DNA from: Pseudomonas sp. MIACH
GTDB lineage: Bacteria > Pseudomonadota > Gammaproteobacteria > Pseudomonadales > Pseudomonadaceae
NCBI RefSeq assembly: GCF_001269925.1
Contig: NZ_LHVO01000063.1
Location: 248,001-312,000, forward strand
Direction: 5' to 3'
DNA length: 64,000 bases
Positions 43,238 to 50,918 of this stretch are shown piece by piece. Made by a program: the position numbers and the translations under genes. The notes under the pieces were generated by a model, which worked only from the letters and a program-made list of their open reading frames with translations, searched no databases and was not told the origin of the DNA. Within the stretch, counting starts at the first letter, position 1. Every line of letters begins with the position of its first letter.

Positions 43238-44123
43238 TGCTCATCAGTTGCGCTTCACCTAGAAAATCAATGAATGCGCGGGTCTTGGGTGACAGCAAGC
43301 GGCTAGGTGACCAGACAATCCAGAAATCACCCTCCAGGCTCAATTCCGGCAGCACCCTGATCAATTCCTGGCTGGCCAGGTATTCCTGAATGACGAAGTC
43401 AGGCAGATAGGCGAGGCCCAGGCCATTGCGACACGCAGCGAGGACCGCTTCCACGCTGTTCATGACCATGGTGGTTTCCAGGCTGATCTTGACGGTATCG
43501 CCATTGACCTTCAGCCACCAGGGCTGGAGTTTTCCATTCGAAGGGAATTTATAGGCGATGCCTTTGTAATGCTGCAAGTCCTCGATGCTCTTTGCCATGC
43601 CGTAGCGCTGAAAATAATCGGGCGCTGCACACAAGACGAACCGGAACGTGCAGATTCTTTTTGCTGCAAGGCTGGAATCGGGCAGCTCGCCGCTTCGGAT
43701 CACCGCATCAAAGGCTTCATCGACCACATCGACCAGCCGGTCGCTGAAATCCAGGTCCAGTTCGATTTCCGGATAGCGCTGATAAAACTCGCGCAACATA
43801 CCCGAGATCAGCCGATAGCCCACCGCTGGCAAACTGATTCGCAGACGCCCTCGAGGGCGGGTCTTGGAGTGGGAAAGCGCGGCCTCAGCATCCTGTAATT
43901 GCTGCAGCAAAGTGCGGCAACGACCAAAAAAGTCCAAGCCTTCGCTGGTCAGGCTGATTTGCCGGGTACTACGATGGAAAAGGCGCACGCCAATCCGCTC
44001 TTCAAGGCGGCTGACACTTTTCCCTACGGCAGAAGACGAGATACCCAGCGCTCTGCCCGCAAGGGTAAAACTTTGATTTTCTGCTGCCCGCACAAAAGCA
44101 ATCAACCCGCTCAGATTATCCAT
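43221..44123 (-). CDS. LysR-family regulator, right flank of the AfsA-type cluster
   Basis: 300 residues from the ATG at 44123 ('MDNLSGLIAFVRAAENQSF'); a longer in-frame start at 44276 would add 51 atypical residues. DNA-binding part 'AGRALGISSSAVGKSVSRLEE', effector domain 'GRLRISLPAVGYRLISGMLRE'. Very similar to the LysR protein at 31824. It converges on the ligase gene and closes the cluster. A run of nine C bases lies 15-23 bases upstream of the ATG on its strand. Confidence 0.9.
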   Translation of the reverse strand: MDNLSGLIAFVRAAENQSFTLAGRALGISSSAVGKSVSRLEERIGVRLFHRSTRQISLTSEGLDFFGRCRTLLQQLQDAEAALSHSKTRPRGRLRISLPAVGYRLISGMLREFYQRYPEIELDLDFSDRLVDVVDEAFDAVIRSGELPDSSLAAKRICTFRFVLCAAPDYFQRYGMAKSIEDLQHYKGIAYKFPSNGKLQPWWLKVNGDTVKISLETTMVMNSVEAVLAACRNGLGLAYLPDFVIQEYLASQELIRVLPELSLEGDFWIVWSPSRLLSPKTRAFIDFLGEAQLMSSPEGG

Positions 44124-44137
44124 ATTCCGTGTCCGCA

Positions 44138-44146
44138 GGGGGGGGG
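44138..44146. repeat. Nine-base G:C homopolymer in the LysR leader
   Basis: Nine consecutive G on the forward strand (C on the gene strand) lie within the LysR 5' region, 15-23 bases before its start. Such tracts can vary in length by slippage and could change spacing of expression signals. Confidence 0.8.
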
Positions 44147-44428
44147 TGATAAAGGCAGAATTTTTGATGCTGCAAAAGTCGACGGGGCAAAAGGTAGGCA
44201 CAGCTGCTTTATTATTGGGCTTTGAGCAGCACTTTTCCCCGGATGTCGTCGACTTTTGAGTCTGACGTGGTGCCACATTCAGAGCAACTATTTTGTCGGT
44301 GGGTGCTGCGTAAGCGTCTGGCTAACACACCTTCGATGCTGTTGTGTAAGCCGTAGATTTTCACGGTTTAGGGCGAACCTTTCCGAACTCCTGCGTAAAA
44401 AACAGTTTCCGGCCAGCCCTGCTTTCAA
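44147..44428. other. Intergenic region between the cluster and the decayed kinase
   Basis: Probable promoter of the leftward LysR gene near its left end. The rest is mixed-composition sequence without a credible gene, plausibly worn remnants of the 5' part of the kinase gene that follows. Confidence 0.4.
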
Positions 44429-44877
44429 ATGCTACATTCACGCTTTTCCTGGCAGGCCGTCTTCATGCACATCAATCCTGATCACTTCCTACAGACGGAG
44501 AATGGCCGCATTATTAATGCTGAGCTAAATAGACTGGCTTGGCAGAGAGCTCACCTTGCCCTATCAGAGGCTCTGCTAGTGACTCCCAAGCCGAGCGTGA
44601 ATCGCTTATACAGGCTGCCAGGAAGCATGGGGTAGATGTGGTAGCTACTTGGTTCACTACTTCGCTGGAAGACTGTTTGGCACGTAATCAATTGCGCCCT
44701 GATGATGAGATGGTTCCTGAGAATGCCATTAGAAACGTTTTTAAAGCACTTCAGCCTCCACGCTTGAGCGAGGGTTTCACCGAAATTTTAGTCGTTGATG
44801 CACAGGCTAGCGCGAACGCTCATGCTTCGCCGGGCGTAGAAACAATTACTGCTCAGCAAAAGACACTTCATAAATGA
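44429..44877 (+). pseudogene. Frameshifted remnant of a small P-loop kinase
   Basis: Two overlapping frames together make one protein: 'INPDHFLQTENGRIINAEL' followed by 'WQRAHLALSEAL' in the first frame (from 44429), then 'AERESLIQAARKHGVDVVATWF' (read as two pieces) and 'LEDCLARNQLRPDDEMVPENA' region in a second frame (to 44877). This order is typical of the small AAA/zeta-like nucleotide kinases whose middle part carries a DNTN-type motif; that motif falls at the frame change near 44570-44600 and is lost. The N-terminal P-loop (GxxGxGKS) is also missing. The gene is therefore broken at least twice and inactive. Confidence 0.65.
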
Positions 44878-45016
44878 ACCGATAACTACAGGCGCCTTGA
44901 CCTCAATCGAACTCCAGCCCTTGAGGGTGTCCTTCTTGGAAACTGAACGTCCAAGACAGGGTCCGTTTTTAGCCAAAAGCATCCTATCGAAATGAGTGCG
45001 GGTATTTCTCAGGCAC

Positions 45017-45047
45017 AAAAAAAGCCACTCATCTGAGTGGCTTTTTC
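45017..45047 (-). terminator. Rho-independent terminator after tRNA-Gly
   Basis: Stem AGCCACTC (45023-45030) / GAGTGGCT (45035-45042) with a 4-base loop, flanked by A-run and T-run so that it works in both directions. It lies 8 bases beyond the 3' end of the tRNA and closes the gacA-uvrC-pgsA-tRNA transcript. Confidence 0.85.
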
Positions 45048-45054
45048 TGAATCT

Positions 45055-45130
<76 letters not shown>

Positions 45131-45190
45131 TTGGTGATGCGCATTCTATAGAATCCTCAGCACCCGTCAACCCCTTGATTCAAAAAAGTT

Positions 45191-45751
45191 TTATTTCTTT
45201 TCAACGGTGGTGCGCAGATGCGGCCAGGCGGCGCGCAGATATTGGAGCATGGACCACAGGGTCAGGCCTGCGGCGATCAGCAGCAAGGCGTAGCCAGTGA
45301 GGACCCAGAACGAGAAGTCCGATGGGTTGGCCAGCAGGATGACCAGCGCAAGCATTTGCGCGGCGGTCTTCCATTTACCCATGTTAGATACGGCCACGTG
45401 GGCACGGGCGCCGATTTCGGCCATCCATTCGCGCAGGGCCGAGACGACGATCTCGCGACCGATGATCACCGCTGCCGGCAGGGTCAGCCACAGGTTGCCG
45501 TGTTCCTGCACCAGCAAAACCAGGGCGACGGCCACCATCAGTTTGTCAGCCACGGGGTCGAGGAACGCGCCGAAGGGCGTGCTCTGTTCCAGGCGACGAG
45601 CCAGGTAGCCGTCGAGCCAGTCGGTGGCGGCCGCAAAGGCAAACACTGAACTGGAGGCCAAATAACTCCATTCGTACGGTAAATAGAACAACAAAATGAA
45701 AATCGGGATAAGCAGGACGCGTAGAACGGTAATCAGATTAGGGATATTCAT
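45191..45751 (-). CDS. pgsA: CDP-diacylglycerol-glycerol-3-phosphate 3-phosphatidyltransferase
   Basis: 186 residues from the ATG at 45751. The CDP-alcohol phosphotransferase motif D-G-x2-A-R-x8-G-x3-D-x3-D is seen as 'DWLDGYLARRLEQSTPFGAFLDPVADK' (read as two parts 'DGYLARRLEQSTPFG' and 'FLDPVADK'). Four or more membrane helices. It makes phosphatidylglycerol phosphate, the precursor of phosphatidylglycerol and cardiolipin, at the inner membrane. It lies in the conserved pseudomonad order gacA-uvrC-pgsA-tRNA-Gly. Confidence 0.96.
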   Translation of the reverse strand: MNIPNLITVLRVLLIPIFILLFYLPYEWSYLASSSVFAFAAATDWLDGYLARRLEQSTPFGAFLDPVADKLMVAVALVLLVQEHGNLWLTLPAAVIIGREIVVSALREWMAEIGARAHVAVSNMGKWKTAAQMLALVILLANPSDFSFWVLTGYALLLIAAGLTLWSMLQYLRAAWPHLRTTVEKK

Positions 45752-45783
45752 CGGCACAACTGGCTACGAGGTGGAAAGGCATT

Positions 45784-47607
45784 CTATTCGCTGTGCAGGC
45801 TTGCATAAATCAACTCAGCGAGCTTTTTACTGATACCCGGTGCTTTGGCTATCTCGTCAATGCTGGCACGGGACAGCTCCTGCAAGCCACCAAAATGTTT
45901 AAGCAAGTCGCGACGTCGCGTCGGACCGACCCCTGCCACCCCTTCCAGGGTTGAGGTTCGCCGGGTTTTACCACGGCGGGCGCGGTGGCCGGTAATGGCG
46001 AAACGGTGGGCTTCGTCACGAATCTGCTGGATCAAATGCAGCGCGGGTGAGTCGCCCTTCAAAGTGAACTCATGGGCGGCATCATTCAAGTACAACGTCT
46101 CGAAGCCGGCCTTGCGCGTGGCGCCCTTGGCCACGCCAAGCAGGATCAGGTCAGGCACCGCCAGCTCGTTGAGCACATCCCGGGCCATGGACAGCTGGCC
46201 CTTGCCGCCGTCGACCAAGAGAATGTCCGGCAACTTGCCCTCCCCATCCTTCAACTTGCTGAAGCGCCGCGTGAGGGCCTGGTGCATGGCGGCATAGTCA
46301 TCGCCCGCGGTGACGCCTTCGATGTTGTAGCGCCGATAATCGGACTTGATCGGCCCTTCTGGCCCGAACACCACGCAGGAGGCCACCGTGGCCTCGCCGC
46401 TGGAATGGCTGATGTCGTAGCACTCCAGGCGCTGGGGCGGCTCTTCCAGGTTAAGGACTTCGGCCAGGGCGTCAAAGCGTGCGGCGACGTGCTGGCGGTT
46501 AGCCAGGCGCGCGCTCAGGGCCTGTTCGGCGTTGGTCACCGCCAGTTGCTGCCAGCGTGCGCGGGTGCCGCGTACGCGGTGGCTGATGTCCAGCTCGCGA
46601 CCGCGCAATTCGTGGATCGCTTCGATCAACGTGGGGAAGTCTTCGTGCACCACGTTGACGATCAGCTCCGACGGCAGGTCGCGCTCGGGGCTGCTCACGT
46701 AGTACTGGCCCAGGAAAGCGGCCATGACTTCGGCGACTTCCTCATCAATACCGGTCTGCGGAAAGAAGTTCTTGCTGCCCAGCACCCGCCCACCGCGCAC
46801 GCTGATCAGGTGCACACAGGCACCACCTGGGTTGACGAAGGCCGCGATCACATCGACGTCGCCAGTGCCGCCTTCCATGCTTTGCTGGTCCTGGACACGG
46901 CGCAGCAGCGAAATCTGGTCGCGTAGCTCGGCGGCCCGTTCAAAATCCAGGGTGCTGGCAGCCTGCTCCATGGCTGCAGAGAGCTCATCGGTGAGCGCAT
47001 TGCTGCGTCCTTCGAGGAACATCACCGAATGGCGCACATCCTCGGCGTACTCCGCCGGCTCAACCAAGCCCACGCAAGGCGCCTTGCAGCGTTTGATCTG
47101 ATACTGCAGGCAAGGCCGTGTGCGGTTCTTGTAGAAACTGTCTTCGCACTGGCGCACAAAAAAGGTTTTTTGCAGCAGGCTCAGGCTTTCACGAATGGCC
47201 CCAGCGCTGGGATAAGGTCCGAAGTACTTGCCCTTCGCCTTCTTCGCCCCACGGTGAATGCTCAGGCGTGGGAAGTTGCCGTCGGATAAAAACACATAGG
47301 GATAGGATTTATCGTCACGCAGCAGAATGTTGTAGGGCGGCCGCCATTCCTTGATCAGCGTCTGCTCAAGCAGCAGCGCTTCGGTTTCATTGGCGGTGAT
47401 GGTGGTTTCGACCTGGGCGATGCGCCCCACCAGCGCGGCGGTTTTCGGCGCGAGACCGGTCTTGCGAAAGTAGCTCGCCAGACGGCTCTTCAGGTTTTTG
47501 GCTTTACCGACATAAAGCAGGCGTGCCTCGCTGTCGAACATGCGGTACACGCCAGGGCGGCCACTGCAGGTCGAGAGAAAGGCACTCGGATCAAACGGTG
47601 TGCTCAT
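45784..47607 (-). CDS. uvrC: Excinuclease ABC subunit C
   Basis: 607 residues, the normal length. N-terminal GIY-YIG nuclease ('GVYRMFDSEARLLYVGKAKN'), a Cys-rich segment ('RPCLQYQIKRCKAPCVG'), the UVR domain ('ERAAELRDQISLLRRV'), the C-terminal endonuclease ('ECYDISHSSGEATVAS', 'LLVDGGKGQL') and a terminal helix-hairpin-helix pair ('LEGVAGVGPTRRRDLLKHF'). It makes both incisions in nucleotide excision repair with UvrAB. It begins 1 base after the gacA stop, so the two are co-transcribed. Confidence 0.98.
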   Translation of the reverse strand: MSTPFDPSAFLSTCSGRPGVYRMFDSEARLLYVGKAKNLKSRLASYFRKTGLAPKTAALVGRIAQVETTITANETEALLLEQTLIKEWRPPYNILLRDDKSYPYVFLSDGNFPRLSIHRGAKKAKGKYFGPYPSAGAIRESLSLLQKTFFVRQCEDSFYKNRTRPCLQYQIKRCKAPCVGLVEPAEYAEDVRHSVMFLEGRSNALTDELSAAMEQAASTLDFERAAELRDQISLLRRVQDQQSMEGGTGDVDVIAAFVNPGGACVHLISVRGGRVLGSKNFFPQTGIDEEVAEVMAAFLGQYYVSSPERDLPSELIVNVVHEDFPTLIEAIHELRGRELDISHRVRGTRARWQQLAVTNAEQALSARLANRQHVAARFDALAEVLNLEEPPQRLECYDISHSSGEATVASCVVFGPEGPIKSDYRRYNIEGVTAGDDYAAMHQALTRRFSKLKDGEGKLPDILLVDGGKGQLSMARDVLNELAVPDLILLGVAKGATRKAGFETLYLNDAAHEFTLKGDSPALHLIQQIRDEAHRFAITGHRARRGKTRRTSTLEGVAGVGPTRRRDLLKHFGGLQELSRASIDEIAKAPGISKKLAELIYASLHSE

Positions 47608-47608
47608 G

Positions 47609-48250
47609 TCAGGCGCTGGCGTCCACCATGCCGTGGCGCACCGCGAGCAGGGTCAATTCAACATCACTGCTGATGGCGAGCTTCTCGAAAATACGATAGC
47701 GGTAGGTGTTGACGGTCTTGGGTGACAGGCACAGCTTGTCGGAGATCGTCTGCACCTTCTGGCAACCGACAATCATCAAGGCGATCTGGATTTCCCGCTC
47801 AGACAGGGCATCAAACGGCGAGTCACTGACTGGCTGGAAGGATTTGATGGCCAATTGCTGGGCAATCTGCGGGCTGATGTATCGCTGGCCGGCAAACACC
47901 AGGCGAATGGCTTGAACCATTTCCGCCAGGCCAGCCCCCTTAGTGAGGTACCCCGCAGCCCCTGCCTGCAGCAGACGTGTCGGAAACGGGTCCTCCTCGC
48001 ACACGGTCACCACCACGACTTTGATGTCCGGATGGCTGCGCAGCAATTTGGTCGTCGCGCCAAGACCGCCGATCCCAGGCATCTTGACGTCCATCAACAC
48101 CACATCGGGTTTCAACTCCCGGGCCTTGATCAGGGATTCCTCTCCTGACTCGGCCTGACCGACTACTTGCAGGCCATCGATGTCAGCCAGCATTCGTGTA
48201 ATGCCTGTACGAACGAGATCATGGTCATCGACTACTAGCACCCTAATCAA
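47609..48250 (-). CDS. gacA: Response regulator GacA (LuxR/FixJ type)
   Basis: 213 residues from the TTG at 48250 ('IRVLVVDDHDLVRTGITRML'), with AGGTG upstream; this rare start gives the normal GacA length, while the frame is open further upstream. Receiver domain with phospho-acceptor Asp in 'DVVLMDVKMPG' and Lys in 'YLTKGAG'; C-terminal LuxR helix-turn-helix 'LSEREIQIALMIVGCQKVQ' and 'LSPKTVNTYRYRIF'. With the sensor GacS it drives the Rsm small RNAs that control secondary metabolism and exoproducts in Pseudomonas, so it may also govern the biosynthetic clusters here. Confidence 0.97.
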   Translation of the reverse strand: MIRVLVVDDHDLVRTGITRMLADIDGLQVVGQAESGEESLIKARELKPDVVLMDVKMPGIGGLGATTKLLRSHPDIKVVVVTVCEEDPFPTRLLQAGAAGYLTKGAGLAEMVQAIRLVFAGQRYISPQIAQQLAIKSFQPVSDSPFDALSEREIQIALMIVGCQKVQTISDKLCLSPKTVNTYRYRIFEKLAISSDVELTLLAVRHGMVDASA

Positions 48251-48401
48251 GCAGACACCTCGCGAAATGGTCTTATAGGTTGCTGAACACCTTAGCAAAA
48301 AACCGAGGCGCAGACCTAATTGCACGCGTCATATATAGAGAGATTGACTAAGCGACAGCCACCCGCCGGGCGGCGGATGGCCCAATTTGCTGGGCAAAGC
48401 G

Positions 48402-48767
48402 TCAGGAATCCTGGGGCTGTGGCTTGGCTTTTCCATTCATCGCAACCGAATGCTCGGCTAACGTTGAGGTCAGGCGTCGGATTGCAGCCTGGTCTTCCTT
48501 GAACATTGCACGGTAGTCCCCGAGGACTTTTTCTTCGATCTGGCTCAGGTTTTCCAGTTGAATCGGCGTGGCTGCGCCGGTCAATACGTACAACACATCT
48601 ACACCTTTTTCGGCGACACGAGACAAGTAATCTGCTTTAGGCGCACGTCCTCCACTTTCATATTTACCTTGTGCGTTGGCTTCAACGCCTCCGATCTCAC
48701 CAAATACTTTTTGCGACAGGCCAAGTCGCTCCCTTTCTTGCCGTAAACGCGAACCGATTCCACTCAT
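48402..48767 (-). CDS. XRE-family phage-type repressor-like regulator
   Basis: 121 residues from the ATG at 48767. The helix-turn-helix lies at the start ('GSRLRQERERLGLSQKVFGE', 'NAQGKYESGGRAPKADYLSR'), the remainder is a short helical tail without a peptidase domain. Homologues are common near prophages and pyocin loci in Pseudomonas. Divergent from a Cro-like gene at 48849 with an 81-bp intergenic, it forms a two-gene switch with no other phage genes around it. Confidence 0.85.
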   Translation of the reverse strand: MSGIGSRLRQERERLGLSQKVFGEIGGVEANAQGKYESGGRAPKADYLSRVAEKGVDVLYVLTGAATPIQLENLSQIEEKVLGDYRAMFKEDQAAIRRLTSTLAEHSVAMNGKAKPQPQDS

Positions 48768-48848
48768 TTGGATGTATGATCCTATTTGGCACACCCCAAG
48801 AGGTGACACACTCATCTCTTATTAAACAAACTTGAACGGTTTTGAACT

Positions 48849-49088
48849 ATGCCCGGAATCCGTACCGCTGCACAAGCCAAGGCCTGGCTGGAACATCAAG
48901 GCAAGTCAGTTCAAGCGTTCGCCCGCGAACACGGCGTTGATCCGGCGACCACCTATCAAGTGCTCGCTGGGCGCAAAAAGGGACGGCGTGGGGAGGCCCA
49001 TAAGGTAGCGGTCCTTTTGGGCATGAAAGAAGGGATCATCCTTGCTGAGGCGAAAGGCCTGAACACGGATCAGGAGATTGGCTCCTGA
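48849..49088 (+). CDS. Small Cro/Ner-like DNA-binding protein
   Basis: 79 residues. 'AQAKAWLEHQGKSVQAFARE' and 'VDPATTYQVLAGRKKGRRGEA' look like a helix-turn-helix with a basic recognition helix, as in small phage-derived regulators; 'HKVAVLLGMKEG' is often seen in this group. It is divergent from the XRE repressor gene. Direct TTGAAC copies lie just upstream and may be operator parts. Function beyond DNA binding is unknown. Confidence 0.75.
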   Translation: MPGIRTAAQAKAWLEHQGKSVQAFAREHGVDPATTYQVLAGRKKGRRGEAHKVAVLLGMKEGIILAEAKGLNTDQEIGS

Positions 49089-49122
49089 AACCAGTATGCG
49101 CTTATAAGAACGTGATGCCTGT

Positions 49123-49554
49123 TTAGCTTGAGCGACAAACACGCTCCATTCGCCAGAAGCAGTCTTCCTCACCAACAATGCTGAGCCCCATGCGCTGATA
49201 GAGCCTTCTGGCCGGGTTAGTCTTGAATACGGTCAAACGCAACAGTCCCAACGCTTGCGCCTTCAGCGCCATCTGTTCCAGCACCCAGCTACCCGCGCCC
49301 AATCCGCGATACGCCTCAAGCATATGCAACTCGCGAATATAAAGAGCCCGGCTGTCGCGGCTCAGACTGATAAAACCCAAGACCCTGTCGTCGCGGCAAA
49401 TCAGCCAGTTTTCCCGACCGGCCCAGGCAGTATCGAAGCCCTCGTTAGACCACCACAACCCGTACTGCACGTAGTAGCGAGCCATGGCCTCGTGTGTCAA
49501 CTTGCGCGCAAATGGCAGGTCCTGGTCCGTCGCCGCGCGTAGGTGAAATGCCAT
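49123..49554 (-). CDS. GNAT-family N-acetyltransferase
   Basis: 143 residues. GNAT elements: 'FISLSRDSRALYIRELHM' (beta4), 'AYRGLGAGSWVLEQM' (acetyl-CoA binding Q/RxxGxG/A as YRGLGAG), and 'TNPARRLYQRMGLSIVG' at the end. The ATG directly follows the stop of the carbon-nitrogen hydrolase gene, so the two are co-translated. The acceptor is unknown. Confidence 0.88.
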   Translation of the reverse strand: MAFHLRAATDQDLPFARKLTHEAMARYYVQYGLWWSNEGFDTAWAGRENWLICRDDRVLGFISLSRDSRALYIRELHMLEAYRGLGAGSWVLEQMALKAQALGLLRLTVFKTNPARRLYQRMGLSIVGEEDCFWRMERVCRSS

Positions 49555-50304
49555 TTAGACAGCCATCACTTGGCCAGCCCAACGCCCACCCTCGCGACGG
49601 GCAATCAGCAACGCATCGCCCACGCCAGGTACAGCGGCAAGCAGACTGCCATCGGCGGCCCAGATCGCACTGCGGCCAGCGCAAGTCCAACCGCCCGAAG
49701 GGCCACCATGATTGGCCATCAGCATCAGCAGGCCATGTTCAGCGGCGTAGCCTTGGAGCAACGCACTGTCCGTGGCGTAACCGCCCTCACTGATCAGCAC
49801 CCCGGCGGCATACACCGTAGCGCCCGCTTGCGCCGCAGCACGGGGATGACTGGCGTGGGAAAAATCGGCACACACCGCCAGTGCAATCCGGTCATCTCCC
49901 CACTCAAGGGCCGCACCGCCCTGCCCCGCGACGAATGCTACCTCCTCGCCGGCATGCAAATGCTGCTTGGTGTAGACCGCCAGTGAGCCATCCGCACCCA
50001 GCACCAGCGCACCGATCAACACACCCGCCTGGGGGGTGAGTCGGATCGGCATCCCCACCACCGCTGTCATTCGCAGTTCTCGCGCCATCTCGCGCAAGGG
50101 CGCCAGCATCTTGTCTTCTGGCGCAATCGCCAATTCAGCGGCCAGCGATGACTCATACCCCGTCAACGACAATTCGGGGAACACCAGTAATTGCACACCC
50201 TGTTGCGCCGCCACACGCATAAATGCGAGGTGCCGTTCGATATTGGCAGGGACATCGCCCGCGATAGAAATGGATTGAGCCGCAGCAAGGGTGAAGGCAG
50301 TCAT
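49555..50304 (-). CDS. Carbon-nitrogen hydrolase (nitrilase superfamily)
   Basis: 249 residues from the ATG at 50304. Catalytic Glu in 'LLVFPELSLTGYE', Lys in 'YTKQHLHAGE' and Cys in 'ALAVCADFSH' give the E-K-C triad. The family hydrolyses amides, N-carbamoyl amines or omega-amides. It is transcribed with the acetyltransferase and away from the DAHP synthase leader. The substrate cannot be told. Confidence 0.9.
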   Translation of the reverse strand: MTAFTLAAAQSISIAGDVPANIERHLAFMRVAAQQGVQLLVFPELSLTGYESSLAAELAIAPEDKMLAPLREMARELRMTAVVGMPIRLTPQAGVLIGALVLGADGSLAVYTKQHLHAGEEVAFVAGQGGAALEWGDDRIALAVCADFSHASHPRAAAQAGATVYAAGVLISEGGYATDSALLQGYAAEHGLLMLMANHGGPSGGWTCAGRSAIWAADGSLLAAVPGVGDALLIARREGGRWAGQVMAV

Positions 50305-50450
50305 GGTCGCGTCCAAGCAATCAGTAGCAAAGTGCAACCAGCATATCGGCACTCACCCCATAGCCGTAAGTACCCCACCGCAATAGAAATTACTGATTGA
50401 ATCTGCCTGCGTGCCTCTAGTAAGCTCCCCCCATCATTTGGAGACACACC

Positions 50451-50585
50451 ATGTTGCAACTCACCCACCCTCAGGTTTGCCCTGCTGCCAGCGCCCAGCG
50501 CTCGGTGTCGGCTACCCGTGTGAACGGTTCGAGCACACTGGTCAGCTTTTATTTTGGGTATTGGTTTAGCCACTGGCGCGCCTGA
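50451..50585 (+). CDS. Aromatic leader peptide 1 of the DAHP synthase operon
   Basis: 44 residues, with GGAG 7 bases before the ATG. Its end is 'SFYFGYWFSHWRA': three Phe, two Tyr and two Trp in eleven codons, just before the stop. A GC-rich terminator follows 52 bases later, and the DAHP synthase gene lies downstream. This is the layout of a transcription attenuator that senses charged aromatic tRNAs. The leader is too short to have been called as a gene by size alone. Confidence 0.85.
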   Translation: MLQLTHPQVCPAASAQRSVSATRVNGSSTLVSFYFGYWFSHWRA

Positions 50586-50637
50586 TACCTGAAATCGGCG
50601 CCCACTACTCAAGGGGTCGCCTACCAGAGAAATCTAA

Positions 50638-50674
50638 CCCCCGGTCGGCCCCCCGACCGGGGGTTTTGTTTTTT
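50638..50674 (+). terminator. Attenuator terminator upstream of DAHP synthase
   Basis: Perfect 11-bp arms CCCCCGGTCGG (50638-50648) and CCGACCGGGGG (50653-50663), a 4-base loop, then TTTTGTTTTTT. A GGGGT at 50613-50617 can pair with ACCCC at 50637-50641, the left arm, and could form the anti-terminator when the ribosome stalls at the aromatic codons. Confidence 0.88.
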
Positions 50675-50718
50675 CAGGCCCTCATAAATTTCGCAAGAAC
50701 ACTTAAAGGAATCACGAC

Positions 50719-50871
50719 ATGAACTACGCCACTTATTACCGCTACGACATTTGCACTGCATGGCGATTTAGCCAGCTCCGTTCGGGACAGCCTGCCGCCT
50801 CCGATCGGTCACCTCTTGGTGGCAAGCCAACACACGTAGCCGAAACGGCCAATTGTCGAACACCCCAGTAG
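50719..50871 (+). CDS. Second leader peptide, Tyr-rich, upstream of DAHP synthase
   Basis: 50 residues, with AAGGA 8 bases before the ATG. It begins 'MNYATYYRYD' (four Tyr in the first nine residues) and continues with one Trp and one Phe. It lies after the attenuator terminator and ends 47 bases before the enzyme start. A second Tyr sensor acting on translation or on a further RNA fold is possible. It could also be a non-functional ORF, but the good ribosome-binding site and the Tyr cluster argue for a regulatory role. Confidence 0.6.
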   Translation: MNYATYYRYDICTAWRFSQLRSGQPAASDRSPLGGKPTHVAETANCRTPQ

Positions 50872-50918
50872 GCCAAGCGCGCGGGAACAGCCCGCCGCTT
50901 GCCCAGGAAGCCTTGAAT

